A DNA stretch of 16,864 bases, taken from positions 1 through 16,864 of the forward strand of contig WFQZ01000025.1 in the NCBI GenBank assembly GCA_015486785.1. Direction: 5' to 3'. The first letter of the stretch is position 1. Each line of letters opens with the position of its first letter. The translations under genes were made by a program, and so were the position numbers. This document shows, in pieces, positions 14,157 through 16,864 of the stretch. The notes under the pieces were generated by a model that was not told the DNA's origin, did not search any database, and saw only the letters and a program-made list of their open reading frames with translations. This DNA comes from Thermoflexales bacterium. Its GTDB lineage: Bacteria > Chloroflexota > Anaerolineae > B4-G1 > SLSP01.

Positions 14157-15131
14157 TCACTCTAACATATCGGCCAGTTCCAACATCTCCGGGTCGAGCG
14201 GTTTGAGCGTGCGCACAGCATCGGCCAGTGGCACCAGCGTGAGCTTGCTGCTGCGCAAGGCCACCATCTTCCCCGTTTCGCCCTGGAGCAGGGCGTCCAC
14301 GGCATACGCGCCCATGCGCGAGCCTAACGTGCGGTCGAAAACCGAGGGCCGTCCTCCGCGCTGCACGTGTCCCAGCACCGTCACCCGCACATCGAAGCCC
14401 AAATCCGCGCGTTTCTTGAGGTAATCTTCCACCGCGCGAGTGCCCGGCTTCCAGCCTTCCGCGATCACGATGATGCAATGGCTCTTCCCTTCCACGTAAG
14501 CGTTGACCACTTCATCCGCGATTTGCTCCATCGGCGGCCCTTCGCGCTCCGGCACCAACACCAGCTCCGCGCCCCCGGCGATGCCGCTTTGCAAGGCCAG
14601 ATAGCCGCAATCCCGCCCCATCACCTCAACGAGGAACGCCCGCTGGTGCGAAGTGGCCGTGTCCTTGATGCGGTCGATTGATTCAAGGATCGTGTTGAGC
14701 GTCGTATCCACGCCCACGGCGATGTCTGTCTCGTTGACGTCGTTGTCAATGGAGGCCGGAATGCCGATCACCGGATAGCCCATCTTGTCAAGCTCCAGCG
14801 CGCCGGTCAGCGAGCCGTTCCCCCCGATGACGATCAACCCTTCAATGCTCCGTTGGTTCAAATGCCGCAGCGCAGTGCGCCGCACTTTGATGTCCTTGAA
14901 CTCTGGGCATCGCGCCGTGCCCAGGAATGTCCCCCCGCGCCCCAGGATGCCGGAAACGTCGCGGCTGTTCAAGGAAATGATGTCCCCGCCGATCAACCCG
15001 GAGTACCCGCGCCGCACGCCGTAAACTTCCAGCCCCTTCTTCACTGCGCGGCGCACCACCGCCCGGATGCATGGATTCAACCCCGGCCCATCTCCTCCAC
15101 TGGTCAACACTGCGATAGTTTTCATCATCAT
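14157..15131 (-). CDS. pfkA: 6-phosphofructokinase (ATP-type by key residue)
   Basis: PfkA family, 324 residues, phosphorylating fructose 6-phosphate in glycolysis. ATP site SGGDGPGLNP (11-20), RGGTFLGTAR (65-74), substrate/metal loops GGNGS (103-107) and PASIDNDV (125-132), MGR (171-173) and GHVQRGG are present. The residue after GGN is Gly, and Ala precedes SIDND, so the pyrophosphate-enzyme hallmarks (Asp and Lys there) are absent. N105 replaces the usual Asp of GGDGS, a metal-contacting position. Three ATGs lie in a row (15131, 15128, 15125); GGAGG is only 3 nt before the first, so the second or third may be used. A terminator-like hairpin ends just before this ribosome-binding site. Confidence 0.93.
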   Translation of the reverse strand: MMMKTIAVLTSGGDGPGLNPCIRAVVRRAVKKGLEVYGVRRGYSGLIGGDIISLNSRDVSGILGRGGTFLGTARCPEFKDIKVRRTALRHLNQRSIEGLIVIGGNGSLTGALELDKMGYPVIGIPASIDNDVNETDIAVGVDTTLNTILESIDRIKDTATSHQRAFLVEVMGRDCGYLALQSGIAGGAELVLVPEREGPPMEQIADEVVNAYVEGKSHCIIVIAEGWKPGTRAVEDYLKKRADLGFDVRVTVLGHVQRGGRPSVFDRTLGSRMGAYAVDALLQGETGKMVALRSSKLTLVPLADAVRTLKPLDPEMLELADMLE

Positions 15132-15139
15132 CTGCCTCC

Positions 15140-15177
15140 AAAAAGCAGCCCCGACAAGTTATCAGACCTGTCGGGGC
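15140..15177 (-). terminator. Intrinsic terminator or attenuator between CBM48 gene and pfkA
   Basis: On the minus strand GCCCCGACA (15177-15169) pairs perfectly with TGTCGGGGC (15156-15148) over a 12-nt loop, followed by TGC and TTTTT (15144-15140). The GGAGG of pfkA begins immediately after the T tract, so no promoter fits between them. Confidence 0.7.
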
Positions 15178-15187
15178 CGGTGGATTG

Positions 15188-15466
15188 TTACGTCAGCAAG
15201 ACGCAGTTTTCGCCTTCGTAACCGTCGGCGGCTTCGTCGTTGAACCAGAAATCGCCGTCCCGATAGCGGAACACGTATCGTTGCCCCTGCTCCAGCGTCA
15301 CCACGGCACTGTACGTCCCGTTGCTGCGCTTGCACATCTTGTTGGCGGACGGGTCCCAGTTGTTGAAGTCTCCCACCACAACCGCCTTGGCGTGTGGATG
15401 CGTGACCGGAAGCGCGAAGGTCACCTTGACTTGGTTGGTGCCGCGAATCTTTCGTTTGCGAATCAT
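15188..15466 (-). CDS. Small CBM48 / isoamylase early-set domain protein
   Basis: Protein of 92 residues consisting of one domain like the glycogen-binding (CBM48, E-set) domain of branching enzymes and AMPK beta. The core is KVTFALPV, AVVVGDFNNWDPSANKM (28-44), GTYSAVVTLEQGQRYVFRYRDGDFWFNDEAADGY (50-83). FNNWD is the diagnostic glycogen-binding loop. There is no enzymatic domain, signal peptide or membrane span, so it probably binds alpha-glucan or partner proteins in the cytoplasm. ATG 15466 has AAGGAGG 5 nt upstream and its own extended -10 promoter. It is followed by a hairpin terminator and then pfkA, which hints at a carbohydrate-linked role. Confidence 0.88.
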   Translation of the reverse strand: MIRKRKIRGTNQVKVTFALPVTHPHAKAVVVGDFNNWDPSANKMCKRSNGTYSAVVTLEQGQRYVFRYRDGDFWFNDEAADGYEGENCVLLT

Positions 15467-15523
15467 TACAACCTCCTTTGGTTCGGATTCAAAATGTGCC
15501 TATCTTCCGATAAGCCGGAGCGC

Positions 15524-15532
15524 AGTATACCA
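15524..15532 (-). promoter_or_regulatory. Extended -10 promoter for the CBM48 gene
   Basis: On the minus strand TGGTATACT is a TG-n extended -10 (TATACT at 15529-15524). No good -35 is seen in the TCCCTG/GTCCCT region. The start site would be near 15517, about 50 nt before the ATG. Confidence 0.55.
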
Positions 15533-15557
15533 TATTCCACTTTCGCAGGGACGATCT

Positions 15558-16856
15558 TCACTCGGCGGCGGGCCGAAAAGTGCGGGCCAAAGCCTCTTCC
15601 TCGGCGCGGGTGGAAATTTCGCCGTTGAGCCGCGCCGTGCGCAGCGCGTGGAAGATGGTGCGGTAAATCGGCCCCGGCGGGATGCCCAATCGCTGCAAAT
15701 CGTCGCCGCGCAGTGCGGGACGCACGTGCCGCCACTCGCGGACGTAGCGGCGCAGGATGGCGCGGGGTTGCTCCTGCGGCGTGACCAGCCAGCCCAGCAA
15801 GAGCAGCTTGGGCGGGAACGGGGCGAGCAGGTCGGCGATCTCGCCGGGGGCGAGCGAGTCGCTCAGACGGGGAAGCACCGCGTGCAGCTCGTCCCGCTGA
15901 CTCAGCACCTCGACGAAGCGGCGGGGCATCAACAACTGCCGCGCCACCCGCTGCACGACGGGACGGGGCCGGCGGTAGAGGAACAAGGCCCACGAAAGCT
16001 CCAAGCGGGTGTCGTCCGTATCCGGCAGATCCCACGCTGCCAGGTTGACGCTGCGCAAGCGGGCCAGCGAGTCGGCCAGCCAAGCATCGCACCTCAGCGC
16101 CTCGTCAATCGCCTGGAGTGCGCCCAGTGACTGAAGCCGCTTTAGTGCCAATTCCGGCTGCGCCTCGTGGAAGATCATATCCAACTCGTGGCGCACCCGC
16201 CCTCCGGTGATGCGTTTGAGCAGCGGCAGCGCGTCGGCGATCAACGCCTCGGTGCGCGGCTCCAGGTGGAATCCCAAGCGAGCCTCAAATCGCGCCGCCC
16301 GCAGGATGCGCGTAGGATCGTCCACGAAGCTGAGGCTGTGCAGCACGCGGATAATGCCCGCTTCCAGGTCTGCCTTGCCCCCGAAGAAATCCAGCAGCCG
16401 TCCCCAATTCTGTGGGTCAAGCTGCACCGCCAGCGTGTTGATCGTGAAATCCCGCCGGTGCAAGTCCTGCTTGATGGAGCTGCGCTCCACGCGCGGCAGG
16501 GCCGTGGGGCTTTCGTAAAATTCGGTGCGTGCCGTCACCAGGTCAATGGAGGTTGGGAGCGGCTCTTCGGTGGGCTGCGCCGGGGCGACCTTTTGCCAGA
16601 TGTCCGCCGGCAGCAGCCATTTCACCGTCCCGAAGCGGCTGTGTGTGCGCACCTCGCCGCCGTATTGGCGGGATAACGTCTGCCCTAGCTGGATGGCATC
16701 TCCCTCGACGACCAAGTCCACGTCGAAAATCTGTTGCCCCAAGAGCAGGTCGCGCACCAGCCCGCCGACGAAGTACACGATGTGCCCGTGGCGGGCGGCC
16801 TCCGCGCCGATCTGGCGGATGAGCGCGAGCAGCGGCGGCGGAAAGCCGTCGCGCAT
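15558..16856 (-). CDS. CCA tRNA nucleotidyltransferase / poly(A) polymerase family
   Basis: Class II nucleotidyltransferase of at least 432 residues, which adds or repairs the 3' CCA (or A) of tRNAs. Motif A is VGGLVRDLLLG (30-40) with catalytic D45 and D47 (FDVDLVVEGD); then DLVTAR (105-110), RRDFTINTLA (134-143), and the DDPTRILRAARF segment (179-190) that contains the nucleotide-selecting Asp/Arg. The C-terminal half is the helical neck and tail. ATG 16856 is only 8 bases from the window edge, so a ribosome-binding site cannot be seen; the frame stays open, and long relatives carry N-terminal DHH/CBS domains, so the start is provisional. CCA-adding cannot be separated from A-adding activity here. 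Confidence 0.88.
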   Translation of the reverse strand: MRDGFPPPLLALIRQIGAEAARHGHIVYFVGGLVRDLLLGQQIFDVDLVVEGDAIQLGQTLSRQYGGEVRTHSRFGTVKWLLPADIWQKVAPAQPTEEPLPTSIDLVTARTEFYESPTALPRVERSSIKQDLHRRDFTINTLAVQLDPQNWGRLLDFFGGKADLEAGIIRVLHSLSFVDDPTRILRAARFEARLGFHLEPRTEALIADALPLLKRITGGRVRHELDMIFHEAQPELALKRLQSLGALQAIDEALRCDAWLADSLARLRSVNLAAWDLPDTDDTRLELSWALFLYRRPRPVVQRVARQLLMPRRFVEVLSQRDELHAVLPRLSDSLAPGEIADLLAPFPPKLLLLGWLVTPQEQPRAILRRYVREWRHVRPALRGDDLQRLGIPPGPIYRTIFHALRTARLNGEISTRAEEEALARTFRPAAE

Positions 16857-16864
16857 CCGCTGGA

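Noticed and set aside
1..16864. CRISPR array, IS element, prophage, tRNA or toxin–antitoxin pair
   Set aside because: No regularly spaced repeats, transposase or integrase motifs, tRNA cloverleaf or small paired genes were seen on either strand.

Overview
This 16.9-kb window is a GC-rich chromosomal segment that looks bacterial. The closest match I can suggest is Chloroflexota (Anaerolineae-like). The basis is the family mix: a DUF2085 membrane protein, a class V aminotransferase–SerA–DUF1015 operon, an A-type RNase P RNA and YbhF-like ABC-2 exporters. This is judged from memory of those families, not from a search. No phage, IS element, CRISPR array, tRNA or rRNA was seen. Most genes are housekeeping or transport genes packed into short operons.

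Layout. (1) 1-853 (+): 3' part of a membrane-anchored metallophosphoesterase with one degenerate metal motif. (2) About 886-1249 (+): RNase P RNA (rnpB), with a good promoter overlapping the preceding stop codon. Only 36 nt later an operon begins: an orphan OmpR-type response regulator, a histidine phosphatase and a DUF2085 membrane protein (1286-3411). (3) 3504-4538 (-): an NAD-dependent epimerase/dehydratase with its own promoter. (4) 4539-5046: a 508-bp gene-free region. It holds divergent promoters, a structured-looking leader with a strong but orphan Shine-Dalgarno, and a deletion-scarred second copy of the 3' end of the DUF2085 gene. (5) 5047-8363 (+): an operon of class V aminotransferase, SerA-type dehydrogenase and DUF1015 protein, probably serine metabolism, closed by an intrinsic terminator. 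(6) 8409-12103 (+): a polar amino-acid ABC uptake operon (lipoprotein, permease, ATPase) followed by a TatD-family hydrolase. The ATPase is of the sugar-transporter MalK/UgpC type. (7) 15558-12027, read on the minus strand: a small CBM48 protein, a hairpin terminator or attenuator, 6-phosphofructokinase, an ABC-2 permease and an ABC-2 ATPase. The ATPase gene overlaps the convergent tatD tail by 77 nt. (8) 15558-16856 (-): a CCA-adding/poly(A) polymerase-family enzyme that reaches almost to the window edge.

No complete unknown multi-gene system stands out. The least explained DNA is the 4.6-5.0 kb region. The most testable functional puzzles are the role of DUF1015 beside SerA, the mixed amino-acid/sugar ABC operon, and the terminator-like hairpin that abuts the phosphofructokinase ribosome-binding site. 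Several proteins lack a residue usually conserved in their family; each case is listed separately.
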